Below, piece by piece: positions 34,018 to 46,205 of a DNA stretch of 64,000 nt (positions are counted from its first letter, which is position 1; the number at the start of each line of letters is the position of its first letter). Below the pieces are notes generated by a model, which saw only the letters and a list, made by a program, of their open reading frames with translations, had not been told where the DNA came from and made no database searches. The position numbers and the translations under genes were made by a program. The stretch is from Hyparrhenia diplandra. Its lineage: Eukaryota > Streptophyta > Magnoliopsida > Poales > Poaceae. The stretch covers positions 1 to 64,000 of the forward strand of contig JADLZK010007675.1 of the NCBI GenBank assembly GCA_015847255.1. Reading direction: 5' to 3'.

Positions 34018-36279
34018 GGGCTATGTAGTGATTATTAATTACTACCCGAGCGCCCCGTGCGGCAGCCGGTCCGACGCGCTGCGGCAGCCCGTGGACGCGC
34101 GTGAGTCTCGGTCTTGCCCATGCGTGAGTCCCCCCGCTAATGACGGAGGTTTTTCTACTTTCTGTGTCTAATATTGTTTCCTTTGGCCGGTTTTTTCCTT
34201 TTTCTTTTCTTTGACTGATTTTTTCATTTACGTGGTCTAATTTTGTGGCCGATTTTTTTCCTTTTTTTCTTTGGCAGATTGTTTTCCTTTTTTTGTTTGA
34301 CATTCTTTTTTATTCATCTCGTAGACATGTGAACACCGAAGAAACGTGGGTTGTTCTTATTTTTGGAAGTTGGATTTTATTTTATATTGAAAAAGGTTAG
34401 GCAACAAAATGAAGTCTCCAACTGGAACACAGACGTAAGTGGATGTATTTTAACAGTAAATGAATAAAACAAATCGTATTTGAAACCATTGTGTCTCCAT
34501 ATAACCTTCATAGGGATCATAAATACTAGGTTCCAACAACTCATAGACCAAATTATACTACTTTTTTATTAAAAAAAGAAAACAAAAGTAGGACATTTAC
34601 GGGCTCGTATTTGATGCTTGCATCTCAGGTCTCTTGCAGTTAGCTAGCATTTGATGCTTGCATCTCAAAAGAGCTATGTGCTATATTAAATTACCTATAT
34701 GCTGAACACAAAAAAATTATTTTCGATTGTGAAAATGACAAAATAAATCTAATATCTATTTGAAGCTAATATGCTTTGCGTAACATATCAGATTGCTGAC
34801 ACTTGAGAACCAAAATAGAACAGATAGCCTGATAGTTTACAACAAAATGGTTTCTTCTAAAAGTAGTCTACAAAAAAAAATGACTTCCTGGAGAAACCAC
34901 AAAATAATCAACTTTAGAGCCATGAAGGGAAGACGGGTCAGAAGTTCAACACTCAGGTACTGCTCTCTTTCAGCTCGTTCCTGGCTGCATAAACAAGACA
35001 AGGATGAAATCAACTGTGTCAGAAAACTCTCAGACTACAATGTTGAATCAGAGAAATCAATTTTAGCATAGGCCTACAATGAAAATACTAATGGGACGCA
35101 TGAGATAAACTTTAGTGTTTCTCCAACAAATTCTAACTGTAAGGTGAAACTACATGCAGGAGCTTCAATGCCTTTGCATGGATACTGACTAAAGGTATTG
35201 AAAATTGCATTGCAATCGATCACTTTACTCAGGGATGGTTAACAGAGATTCAAACATCGTCCACTCCAGCACTTCCAATCAGAGACCATCCGGCATCAGC
35301 AAGCCCATTGATGGCTTCTTTAAGCGTCGGAAAATGTTTTAAAAAAAGTACTATCATGGCTATTTCTCAATCCCCAATTAGGATGTATGAATGTGTCAAG
35401 GAAGCATCATACTTTGAACAAACCAGAGAAAACTACTATCATATATGTTATTTCCCAATCCCCAATAATCATCATAACTGACTGCAATGCAAATGTTTCC
35501 ATATTGAAACAGTGAGCATCAGTATGGCTATAATTTCTAAAACCTACTATCATGTTACTACTAATAGTGTTAGTAGCTTGATAATTGGACACATTAAAAC
35601 TCAAACAAATGATCACAAACTCGTCCACTACATTACCACGCACCACTCCATGGGATGGGTGCATAGGAGATAAATTTTAGTGTTTCTCCGGTAATTAAAC
35701 TATTCAGGAATCATCAGTTTCACCAAGGCAGTGCTACAACAGTTTGACCAAGCTCATGAATCCCTACTCCAAATCTAGTTGAATGGAGAAACATGGTCAG
35801 TTCGTAAATGTGAATTCGGTAATACAGGGGCACAAACCTTGGTTCTTGCGCACCCTTTATCCACAGGCCATGAGGATGTATGAATCTGTCCAAAATCAAC
35901 TTCATGCAGGCATGGTTCAGTTCTAGCAAAGAAAACCAGCACAGCTGAGCAATACGGATACAGAGGAAGCCTGCAGCACCAGGAGGATGGGACAAGTTCA
36001 CAGGCGATCCTGGCGCTGACATTTCCCTCTACAGCACACCTGCACAAAAAAAAACAAACCAATTATATTGTTGCATGCATAATCCTCTCAAGATCTACGA
36101 AAGCAAAAATAAATAAAGAGTGGCTTGCCTCCGCAATAAAGCTGGCAACACACTTGATTTAGATGAATACTAAGTTTGCAAAATGGCCAAGCTCGCATGT
36201 GCTGCTGTGATATTCATCCAGATGAAATGCATGCTGATGGCCACTGTACTCTTTTTTTGGAAAAATAAAATTAACATGT

Positions 36280-36370
36280 TTTGGAAAAATAAAATTAACA
36301 AGCCGATATATCTTGATGTGTGCATTCCAAAACAAGCCGATATATCTTGATGTGTGCATTCCAAAACACT
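36280..36370. repeat. Short tandem duplication
   Basis: A ~34-bp unit, ACAAGCCGATATATCTTGAT then GTGTGCATTCCAAA, occurs twice in tandem at about 36298-36332 and 36332-36366. A TGTTTTGGAAAAATAAAATT block just upstream is also duplicated. Confidence 0.7.
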
Positions 36371-38554
36371 TCCATCGCATCATACAAGCAATAATATTTG
36401 ATATGCAAATTCCTAAACAAATGGACCTTTTGACAAATATGAGAGTTCAATAGAATATAGTTCACCCAAGCCCGAGATTCAATAGAGAAAATTTTATAGT
36501 TGAACTTATTAGAAAATTGCCAGCACACTGTCAAGCGAAACTATAAATTATCACACAAGCTAGTGAATCATATATAACTGGTGAGAACTCACATCAGAAG
36601 GCAAGGTTAAATAAAAATTCATTCATTGGGGTAAGCTTAGAACATCAAGGCTCTCAAATTATTACTCTGTCCCAATCCAAAGAAAAAAAAACATAACATT
36701 TTTACAGGGGTAGGAATCAAGCTGTTACTTCTACTGATGTGCAAGTAGTTGCTTGTCTCCAAGCTAGATAGGTAACTCGATCATATGTCAGGCTAAGGTG
36801 CGCAGTACAACCGAGTATACTTCGATCAACTGTATAAATCACATTTCAAGCCATGAACCTTTTGTTGCAAGAAAAAAATGCATTCTAAATAGCCTGATGA
36901 AATTTATATGTTCAAATATTTTAGTTGAATAGTCTGAGCAAATTTCTCACCAAGCATAAATAATAAATGACAGGTTAACACATATATGGCAGATGTTGGA
37001 TTCAGTCACAAGGCATGTGATGTGCAAACATGCATAAAAGGAGCAAAAGAATGTCTGCAGCTTACCGACTGAGAAAATTTACTAATGGAATGCATCTATG
37101 CTCACTAATAATAGTGTCGACCTAGATACCAGAGAAGCAGAGACACATGATCTACTATGCCCTATTGCGCCATCTTCGATAGCTTAAGGTTCAGTTTAGA
37201 GTGTTACTGAACTCTGATGTGCATTCCAAAGCAACATGAAATTCTTTGCCAGACATCGAGAAAACAAATTTGAATTACTTAGCTGATTGCTTCCAAGAAG
37301 CATGCACACCTACTGCACATGGATTAATCATGAAATTATTAAAATAGTACTTGCATAAGAATCCCAGTTCCTCACAACGTCAATCATCGATAAGGGTAAA
37401 AGGTAATTAAGTAGTTCCTCACAATGTCAATCACGATATCAGATAATTTGGATATTCAGATTGTCATCATAGGCTGAGGACATAGAATACAAGATAATTA
37501 AAAAAAAGGGTAAACGGTAATCAAGTAGATATCCATGTCAATGGAGAGGAGGAAAACCATGTCCTGTGGAGTTTTGATATCCCACAGACTACCTGTTTCA
37601 GGACTTTCTCCATACCCAATGTTCATCGTGATCCTACCTGCAAGTTGTGCCAATTTGAGTGCGCCCATCGCATCATCTCATAGTATAATTTCACAACCGT
37701 ACTGTGCATCTGCAATACAAAGCAGTTTGGTTTGGAATGTTATGGCGTAGACGTATTCATCATGTAGCTAGTAAGCGGAAATATGATTCTACAGAATCCA
37801 ACTTAAATGACACAGTTTACATCAAAACACATATTCTAGAGGATCCATGAAAAATAAATTTGTTCTGCAAATCCTTGGATGAAGACATGCTCCAGTAATA
37901 TTTTGTTTTTTTCAGTTGAAGGGTTAGAACTACGCCACTGGCATATCCCAGTCCTAAACCCCCTATCAATAGTCAAATGACTCAAAAAAATCTGACAGGA
38001 ACATGGATATGCAGGCTGCTGATCTACTCTTCTAGAATATTTATCAAACTCGATGGCATTAAGGTTAGCCAACTTTCAGCTAGTTCTCTCTTGTCGAGAG
38101 AATCCAAGCTACATGATGAAGAATGTATTTGGACAGAGTAAATTGAGTACTTGTACAATGACTGAATTCAATCACTTGCCTCGGGAATCCTCCAAGGGCA
38201 TGCACAAACAAAGACGTCTTGCATGACAATACTGTTAAGGTCCCATCCACGCTTTTTTCCAAGGAATCCAGATGCTTACCTTCCAATCCATCTGTAAAGC
38301 AATAGAACAGAACTAAAAGTATTCAACCATGCAATGGTTAATTAACAACAGAAAAATTTGTACAATTAGATTAAAAAAATCAATACAATTCTTCAGCTCG
38401 AATGGCAGCTGCAGATAGTCGAAGGCTTCCAAAATCAGCTATACAATTTTGGAGCAATATTTCTTCTACACGCCAGGGAGCACCAGAAACATAATCACAA
38501 TCGGATACACATCAAGGTCAACATGAGTATTAATACTACGAAGATTCAAATGAG

Positions 38555-39340
38555 TTGAGATTCCAATCTTCAGGTGTAAAATGCATATATCTGAAATGCG
38601 AGATTCGAAGCCTCACATGTGTTAAATTGCAAAGCACAGGAGGGAAGCATACCGTCATTGAAGGAGGCTTTGAGGACGGAGGTGGGGTGCAGCATCGATC
38701 TTTGCGACGCCGCGCCGGGAGGCTCCTCCGGCGCAGCGCCCGCGCGTCGTCGGCATCCTCCTCGTGGCGTCAATGCGCCTCCCGGGCGCGACCGGGATCG
38801 GCGGGGCCTACGGACCTCGAGCACGAACGGGATCGGGGGGGATCTACTGAACCTAGAGGAGAGCAAAGGCCGGCCGAGGGGAACTTCGATTCGGGAGGAA
38901 ATCCGGCCTCGGGGTCCCCGTCGGCGCGAGATCGTGTCCGCCCGGCCGGTTCCCCGTGGCGGCGAGGTCGTCCGTCTCGGCAACACGGACGCCGCGATGA
39001 GCAACACAAATGAGGAAGTGGGAGGCGGCCTCGCCAGTCCCGCGACGGCGAAGCAAGAAAAGCAAGAGGACGGCAAGCGGCAAGTGGACCCCGTCGGCGC
39101 CGGGGATGGCGATGGCGGGCGGCGAGGAGCGCCGTGCCGCGGCGTCGGGAGCGAAGCGAGTGGGGCGCAATCGGCATCTCATCCGGTCCTCCCCACGCAT
39201 CTAAACATGGTGTGGGAGCTGCGCCGAACCGCCAAACAAAAACACACGTGGTTGGCTGGGACCGAGGTCGGAGCCGGGGGGATGAGGGAGGGAGCGGGGG
39301 CCGCGCATGGTGGGTTGCAACGGGCTCCGAGCCACTAGGA
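38555..39340. other. GC-rich cargo block in the 5.4-kb element
   Basis: Overlapping frames of 135-239 codons lie on both strands (38619-39338 plus and 39076-38570 minus are the longest). None shows a recognisable domain. The minus-strand frame at 39200-38853 starts at an ATG and has a hydrophobic stretch (LPLAVLLLFLL). Possible captured 5' exon of a host gene, oriented minus; not provable here. Confidence 0.3.
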
Positions 39341-39439
39341 GCGCCGCATGGCGATCGCGGAGGGCTCGCTTCGGGCTCGGTGATTTGGGCTCGGGTAGTG
39401 TTTATTATTCACTACCCGGGGGGTAATATATAGAATACC

Positions 39440-39448
39440 TATATATAT

Positions 39449-39512
<64 letters not shown>
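39440..39512. repeat. (TA)n tract, ~73 bases
   Basis: Nearly pure TA repeat forming the right border of the 5.4-kb element. Confidence 0.9.
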
Positions 39513-39514
<2 letters not shown>

Positions 39515-39517
39515 CGA

Positions 39518-39765
39518 AGGGGTGTTTAGATCCATAGAGTTTGGGAAAAAAAATGTTACATCGATCTTTGTAACACTTTTTTTGTTTGTGGTAATTGCTG
39601 TCCTATCATGACTTAACTAGGCTCAAAAGATTCGTCTCATCGTGTACATCAAAACTATATAATTAGTTTTTTATTTACCTACATTTAGTGCTCCTTACAT
39701 GAGGCAAAAGATTTGATGTGATAGGTTAATAATGAATTTTGAAGAGGGAATCCATGAATCTAAAC
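39518..39765. mobile_element. hAT-type MITE (probable)
   Basis: The left end GGGTGTTTAGATCCATAGAG and the right end (reverse complement TATGTTTAGATTCATGGATTC-like) form inverted repeats. Interior sequence such as TTGTAACACTTTTTTTG, then TTCGTCTC, then ACATTTAGTGCTC is typical of a common grass MITE family. The target duplication could not be fixed because the left flank is TA-rich. Confidence 0.45.
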
Positions 39766-41340
39766 ATATATTGCACAACTATCAATTACTAACCCCTTAT
39801 ATTTTTCTAACAAATTAATTTAGAGATATAAATATGATAATATTTTCTATAAATCTAGTTAATTTTAACAAAGTGTAGTATAATCAATCATCGGTTTGAC
39901 TAGACTTATTTTATGTCTTGTTAACTACCAAAGCCCTTCTTATATTTTATATCTTGCTAACTACCAAAGTGTATTGGTATTGTCTTGTAGCGGTCTCATG
40001 CAGTGCCACATAATTGTAAGACACAACAAGTGCAATGCATCGTCTTTTAAATTGTCTCATACAAATTCGAGAGTCTTTAATTTATGATACAACAATGAAA
40101 TATCTGTGAGGTGCATGACAACAACCATATTGTACAATGGTTTGTAAACTGTATCGTATCTCTTTCTTTCCCTTTTTTTTTTCTCCACGGCAGCAAGAAT
40201 CATGACACTGCATGAGACCGACTGTCAACGTGTTGGGCGTGGAAAATAGTGTGATGCACTGTAGTGGCCCATTATAGGCAGCAGATTTGAAGTGAGCAGC
40301 CCAGATAACCGGGAAGTATCAGATGGGCCTGGTTTGACTAACGGGCCTCTTGGCCGTTCAGGCTATTGTTCAATCGGAACGTCGCCTAAAAAAACCTATG
40401 CATTTTGGCGGCCTCGTTAAATAATAAAAAGTAAAAACTAAACACATTTCCTCACTCAGAAATAAAACAAATTGCAACTAGCCAGATAAAACAACCATAA
40501 ATCATGTTTTTTCCTATATGATACTTATTTTTAAAAAAACAAACAAACAAAACAAACATGTCATGTGCTCCCTATAAATATCTCTTTTTTTACATATCTT
40601 TGGGTTAGAAGCGGTTACAAAAACATCACTTAAAAATGAATTTTGGCCGTCCATATATAAAAAAATATTTCTACAGTAGTACCATAGTTGTTGTCTATGT
40701 TTTGGATTTATTTCTAATTTATAAATGTTTATAGTTAGTTAGTTGCACTACGTACCACCACCAAAAAGTTGTTTGTTTGAGAATATACCGCCCTACCAAT
40801 GGGATTACACCTTTTCAAGGTACATTTTGGGTTGCCTAAAATCTTCATATGGTTTTTTAAAACAATAAACAACAAATTCAACTGTTTTGTAAGGTTTTAC
40901 AAAATCGATTGAAAAGGAAACAATACGGTTAACTTTGTAGTTGAAAAACTGTTTCAAGCTACCGGGCACTATGCTATCATTGGCAAAAACAAGGATAAAT
41001 AAAATTAGTCTAATTTTAGGTGCAGGCGAACAAAAAGTGCAATATGTTTCGTGGCACAGTCATTTTAAAAGAACAATCATCATTGTAATAGTTACATGTT
41101 ATGCACTTTAACTACAGCCAAGTGTAGATTTCTGGCAAACCAAACATCTTACTATTATATTACTAGCGTGAAAGGATCAAGGTGGCTTCTACAAAGTTGC
41201 ATTTTGTGTCAATCTCAAAAATTCTAATATAGACTTCGTAATCTTCTAACTTTATATGAAAAGTAGAAGAGAGACTATGTCCACTGCTATGTTAGCAAAA
41301 CCACCTAAAAAAAGGTCAATTTCAAATGGTCAGAGGAGTA
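39766..41340. other. Intergenic; diverged relative of the 47.6-kb MITE
   Basis: About 40000-40240 (AATTGT(A)AGAC, TTTAATTTATGA, GAGGTGCATGACAACAA, TGCATGAGACCGAC) is a diverged relative of the MITE at 47637-47963, lacking clear ends. The remainder is AT-rich with nothing recognised. Confidence 0.4.
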
Positions 41341-43028
41341 CTCCCTCCGTCCCGTATTAAACGTCGTTGGGAGTCCAGCAACACATATCAAGGCAAGTGA
41401 GAAATTACCCTGTCACCCCTAACATGAGTCAGCTGTCATTTCAATATTTGGATGGATTATCATCAATGCTACTCCACTCAGCACATTTCTTACCATAAAT
41501 AAATCACCACTCATCCACCACAAGCATCCACTTTTCACGGTAAAACATGCAGTACAGTGTTTTGCTCTTAAAAATTCACCCATCAAATACATTTGGCCTG
41601 GCGGCAAACACAACTGAGCGCCAATTTTACACAGAAAGCAAATTGAAATTTCAAAGCCCATGGCGCCATCTATCCACCATGCAGGAAACAAAAGCCTGAC
41701 AGCCCTTCTCGTTGCCTTCATTTCAGCCCTCTCTCCTCTCATCCATCTTCTCTCCTCTCATCCATCTTCCATGCCCCTAGACTTAAACACAATACCAGAG
41801 GGGGAGGAGGAGAGGTGCCTGATCTCAACAAGATTCTTGCCGAACATGAAGAGGATCAAGATGTAGTGGCTGCAGATGAAGTTGGGGAGCTAACCACTTT
41901 GGTCTCCATCCTGATCAAAATGATGAACAAGGACAACTTTATCAAGGTAAGCACGTCTGTTTGTATCCAAAACTGAATGCACTAGTTCATCCATCTCTCT
42001 CTCTCTCCTAAAATTAGAATGCTCGTTTATTTCTCGGTCCTAAAATCAGAAGCAACATCATGAAACTTAGTTATTACTATTAATTTCTCACCACAAACTA
42101 TTCTGTACCAGGTATCTCTATAGCCTCTCGCTCCTAAATTAGTAAAGCTGCTTTTAGTTTCTTTGTAGCCTCTCTCTGTCCTAAAGTTAGTATGAACTGG
42201 TGTAGTCTCTCTCAAATTCGCAAAAGCAACATTACCTATTTTTTTTTTTGTGTAAGGCATGCAGCTGATATTCGCAAGCAACATTAGCTATTTTTGTATG
42301 TAAGGCATGCAGCTCATATGGAATGAGAGGGGAAATCACTCACATGTATGGGTCACAATGCAATTTTGTAATCATCAGCTTGCTACGTACCAGGTGACAG
42401 TGTTGGTCATCCATTTGATTTAAATGATCCACAGGAAGAAGAAGAACAAAATCTGCATGCAGGTGATTATTTTTCTCTCATGTTTGTTTGCAACAATACT
42501 TGTCTACCAACATCTAACAAATTTTAGTGTCTACTATCTCAATTCTAAACTAGTATGAACTGTTGTACTGAGAGGGGAGAACAACTCACATGTGTGGGTC
42601 ACAATGCATTCTTATATTGATCAACTCACATGTGTGGGTCACAACTCACATGAGAGGGGGGAGAACAACTCACACCAGGTGAAAATGTTGACCATGCATT
42701 TGATTTAAATGACCCACAAGAAGAACAATATAACCTGCATGCAGGTGATTAATTCCCTCAAGTGTCAGTCATGTTTGCAAAAATAATTGTCCAAGTCAAA
42801 ACAAATCATAATTTATTTATCGAGAATCAGCACATCATCTACTTTTTTTGTAGGAGATGACAACATGGTCTTGCAAGAAGAACAAGATACCTTGCACAGT
42901 GTGATAGAAGACTTTGGCGTGTACACAGATCTTTGTTCACATCCTATTTGACGAAGAGGAGTTGTCCGACTCGGATGACGAAGACTACCAACAACCCCTA
43001 CAAGAAGTAACAAATCAAGCCACAGAAT

Positions 43029-44369
43029 TTGACACAAACACAAAGGCAACAAATATATCAAGATTTGCTTAGGTTAAGCACTAATGGCATCTTGCAACGA
43101 AATAGCACAACACTTATTGCTGAAAAGTACAATGTCCATGTGAGTAGAATACAAATGAGTATGGAAGAGAGCACAAGATTGTTTGGCACAAGGCATACTG
43201 TAGATGTTAGTTCTTTGAGGCCTAAGAATTGTGGTCGTAAAAAATTCAAGTGGACCTCAATAGGGTTGCCGGAGTTCCCTTTAACCGAGAGGGGAACCAT
43301 AAGGTCATTAGCATATGGTCTTGAAATTGGTAAAAGCTCGTACATAGGATGTTGAAAGATGGCTCGCTACGACGACACTCAAATGCATTGAGGCCTTATT
43401 TGAAGGAAGAAAACAAACAGGCCAGGTTGCGTTGGGTTCTGTCTAAGCTTGATGCAAGTACTCTGCCAAACAATCCAAAGTTCCAGGATATGAGAAATAT
43501 TATTCACACCGATGAGAAGTGGTTCAATGGTACACGGAAGAAAACGACCATGTACTTGCATCCAGATGAAGCAGACCCACATAGGACAGTGCAAAACAAA
43601 AATTCCATTCACAAAGTCATGTTTTATTCTGCTGTTGGAAGGCCAAGGTTTGATCATGAAGGGAGATGCTATTTTAATGGCCTTGTAGGCCTATGGCCTT
43701 TTGTGCGTGAGGTACTAGTCATTCCCTACATTCTTCTTGCAATTCATTTTAAGCTACTTAGCTAAACAATCTTTATAATTACAGGAACCAGCAAGAAGGG
43801 GAAGTGAGAATAGACCGAGGGGCACACCTATCACAAAGACCATCAAGGTTGATAGACAAACTATGAGATCTTATATGATCACAAAACTAATACCAGCTAT
43901 ACAAGCTTGTTGGCCTAGAGAATCAAGGCATGAAACAATCTGGATACAACAGGACAATGCTCCTTCCCATGTACGAGAAGATGATGCTGATTTCAAGCTA
44001 GCAGTAGCCCAAACAGGCCTAGATATACGCCTTACTAACCAGCCTGCTAATTCGCCTGATATGAACTGTCTTGACCTTGGTTTCTTTGCTTCTCTACAAT
44101 CAATAACGGACAGAACGACATCTAGAAACATCGATGAACTTATCCAGAATGTGATCACGGAATATCAAAACTACAACCCCGTCGTTTTGAATAGGGTATT
44201 CCTCACACTTCAAGGATGCATGATAGAAGTTATGAAAGATGGTGGAGGCAATAGGTACAAGATCCCTCACATGGGGAAAGAAAGGCTAGAGGCACTAGGC
44301 ATGCTCCCTGAAGCTCTAAGTTGTGATAGTCAGCTAGTTCAAAGTGCTTTTGAGATGTTGCACAATTAA
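43029..44369 (+). pseudogene. Mariner-like transposase (plant DD39D), one clear frameshift
   Basis: Cut-and-paste transposase of the Tc1/mariner superfamily. The DNA-binding half (about 43029-43340) carries QRQQIYQDLLRLSTNGILQR and VDVSSLRPKNCGRK. The catalytic half begins MLKDGSLRRHSNALRP at 43349. The catalytic triad is visible: first D in IIHTDEKWFN, second in IWIQQDNAPSH, third in NSPDMNCLDLGFF. An intron 43712-43784 (GTACTA...ACAG) joins GLWPFVRE to EPARRGSENRPRGT, as in rice Osmar-type proteins. The two halves are in different frames around 43343, where one base seems missing between KSS and HRMLKD. The start at 43029 is a TTG in the expected frame, and the true start lies further upstream behind additional breaks. 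The protein would be non-functional as read. Confidence 0.85.
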
Positions 44370-44371
44370 TG

Positions 44372-44506
44372 GCCATGTTCATGTAAACATCGGTTATGAT
44401 GCTTTTGCGTTGTAAAAATTTGTGGCACTAGTTGTGAACTTGTACAGAGGGTGACTATCGGCTATGTTCATGTAAACATCGGTTATGATGCTTTTTGCGT
44501 TGTATA
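44372..44506. repeat. Direct duplication just after the transposase stop
   Basis: A ~44-bp block (GGC(C/T)ATGTTCATGTAAACATC then GGTTATGATGCTTTT) occurs at about 44371-44414 and 44460-44504. Probably within the transposase 3' UTR. Confidence 0.75.
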
Positions 44507-46160
44507 TATAAATATATGCTACTGCTCCTATGTGTTTAATTCTGCTATGGTTTTACTTTTAATTTGTTTGACTACACTCTTCATAGACAAAGCCGCCATG
44601 ACAAACCCATCATAATTACAAAGCACGCCAAAAGAAACACTTAGTTCATCATCACGATATGCACACTAGCACGTAATTTAGTACCATAGTTCGATTCATA
44701 CAAACCCAACATTAAGATCACTTGCAAAAAGCCAACATTCTCCCAAAGAAGTTCCAACCAAAGCATACACATCACGATACATACATTACCTACATTACCA
44801 TGTCATCGTTATACATAACCTCTTGTTATACTACCACAAAGCAACACTTCATCATCATAGATAATAGATGAAGTCAAAAGCAAAGCACCTCATCATCGTA
44901 ATATATCACTATGGTTGGAAGCATGAAGGAAAACAAATATTAAGGAAGCTTAGAAAGGTGTCGCGAAAGATGGGTTCCATCCCCTCAAGTTGTACCCGCA
45001 CCGCCGGTAGTAGTTGAGCGAGGGCTGCGACCATGGGCATCTCCACCGCCATTGGAACCTCTCGAGCTGGATCGGCAACCATGGGCATCCGCCTTTGCCA
45101 TTGCAACCTCTGGAGCTGGATCTGCGGCGTTGATGTCGCCGATGGCACCATAGCACGTCCACCGCCCGGTCGAAAGCACGTCCGACCGAGGTGACAACGC
45201 CCCCACGCCGGGGGCTGCCTCCATCTTCCTCCTCTCAATCGGGAGCATAAAGATAAAGGCCCGCCTCCATGCCAATGCCTTCATCTTCGGAGTCATCTTG
45301 AGTCGAGCACATACAACCGCCGAGGGGCATCAACACGCAGCGGCTGGGGCCAAAGTTGACGACGCTCTAGGTTCCCGTCATCGCCATCGACCTCTACCTT
45401 CGGGGGGTTCCTCGATCTTCCACCACCGCCGCACACATCTTGGATTTAGGCGCAGAAGTTCGCGCACGGCGCCTTCCCCAATCCGTCGCATGGCATGGGG
45501 ACGAAAAGAGATCACGTCGCCTTCCCCAATCTTCTCGGCGGATGCGGGGAATCCTTTTGCCCCAAAACGAGGGACGGACACGGGCCCGCTATCGCCCGCA
45601 ACCCAGGTTGGCATCGGCAGCGACCACCATAGCGGGCGCTCGGGCTTCCATTTCTTCTTTGTAGCTGCCGACTTTGCGCCAACTTGAGGCGCCTAATCTG
45701 CAGCAACTTCCTCATACCGTTGTTGTAGGAAGGGAAGGGGCTGGCGGCCTTCCGCGAGGCCCTTTCCCTTCGTGGATGCGAAGGTCTCTTCATGGACGGC
45801 CGGCGGGCTCCGGGAGGAAGGACCCCTTGCGGCAGTTGGGGATCGGCGAGGGCGGCAAAGGGGAGAAGCGGCGGCGGCTTCTGTAGCCGGCGTCGCGCGG
45901 GAGGAGCAAAAAGGTGGCTGCCCTTGGCGACGTGCGTGCTGGCGATGGGCGCAGTGGCGTTGCGAACGCGGCGGCGGCGGCGAGAGAGTAGCGGCCGCGA
46001 GGATGGGGAGCGATGGGGATAAGGTCGATTTTTCTTTTTCTTTTTTAGCCGGCAATTGCGTGGTGGAGAGGCAGAGACACGATAAGACGCATGCAGACTT
46101 GCAGTACAGCTACGATTGGGAACCCTGCGTCGTAGGCAACGACGTTTAATCCGGGACACG
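44507..46160. other. Right arm of the mariner-like element with a GC-rich block
   Basis: About 44940-46030 is GC-rich with overlapping frames on both strands; the longest is 46159-45512 minus, 215 codons, very basic (KKKKKNRPYPHR). Rice-type MLEs are not known to me to need a second protein, so this may be a captured sequence or simply the GC-rich 5' region of an unrelated transcript. A second copy of the terminal motif GACGTTTAAT lies near 46141, just inside the end. Confidence 0.35.
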
Positions 46161-46205
46161 GCCCCTGTAGCTCCAACGGCGTTTAATACGGGGACGGAGG
46201 GAGTA

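Larger units (their letters stand above)
34018..39439. mobile_element. 5.4-kb element flanked on both sides by (TA)n, with terminal hairpins
   Basis: Left subterminal GTAGTGATTATTAATTACTAC (34025-34045, imperfect hairpin) followed by CCGAGC pairs with the right-end reverse complement GTAGTGAATAATAAACACTA followed by CCCGAGC. The right copy is a perfect hairpin, GGGTAGTG (39393-39400) and CACTACCC (39410-39417). TA tracts abut both sides. The interior is mostly AT-rich and unrecognised, with a GC-rich block at 38.55-39.34 kb near the right end. Possible minus-strand exons exist (for example 36015-35840, preceded by a TTTTTTTGTGCAG acceptor-like site), but no protein was identified and no transposase was found. 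Confidence 0.6.
41341..46203 (+). mobile_element. Complete mariner-like element, 4.9 kb, with frameshifted transposase
   Basis: The left end CTCCCTCCGTCCCGTATTAA and the right end (reverse complement CTCCCTCCGTCCCCGTATTA) form ~30-bp terminal inverted repeats, flanked by TA on both sides (41339-41340 and 46204-46205). The element encodes a plant DD39D transposase on the plus strand (see 43029-44369). Left of the transposase, about 41771-42900, are acidic and Asn/Leu-rich open bits (MPLDLNTIPEG, EVPDLNKILAEHEEDQD) that look like the N-terminal region broken by a frameshift. A duplicated segment around 42390-42460 and 42675-42750 includes CATTTGATTTAAATGA and CTGCATGCAGGTGATTA. The right arm contains a GC-rich block. 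Confidence 0.85.

Noticed and set aside
34018..39439. Multi-exon host gene on the minus strand between 35 and 39 kb
   Set aside because: A few acceptor- and donor-like sites occur, but no continuous coding frame or known protein could be assembled.
45298..46159. Second gene of the mariner-like element
   Set aside because: Long frames exist on both strands but are GC-driven, without domains or start context; treated as unassigned block.
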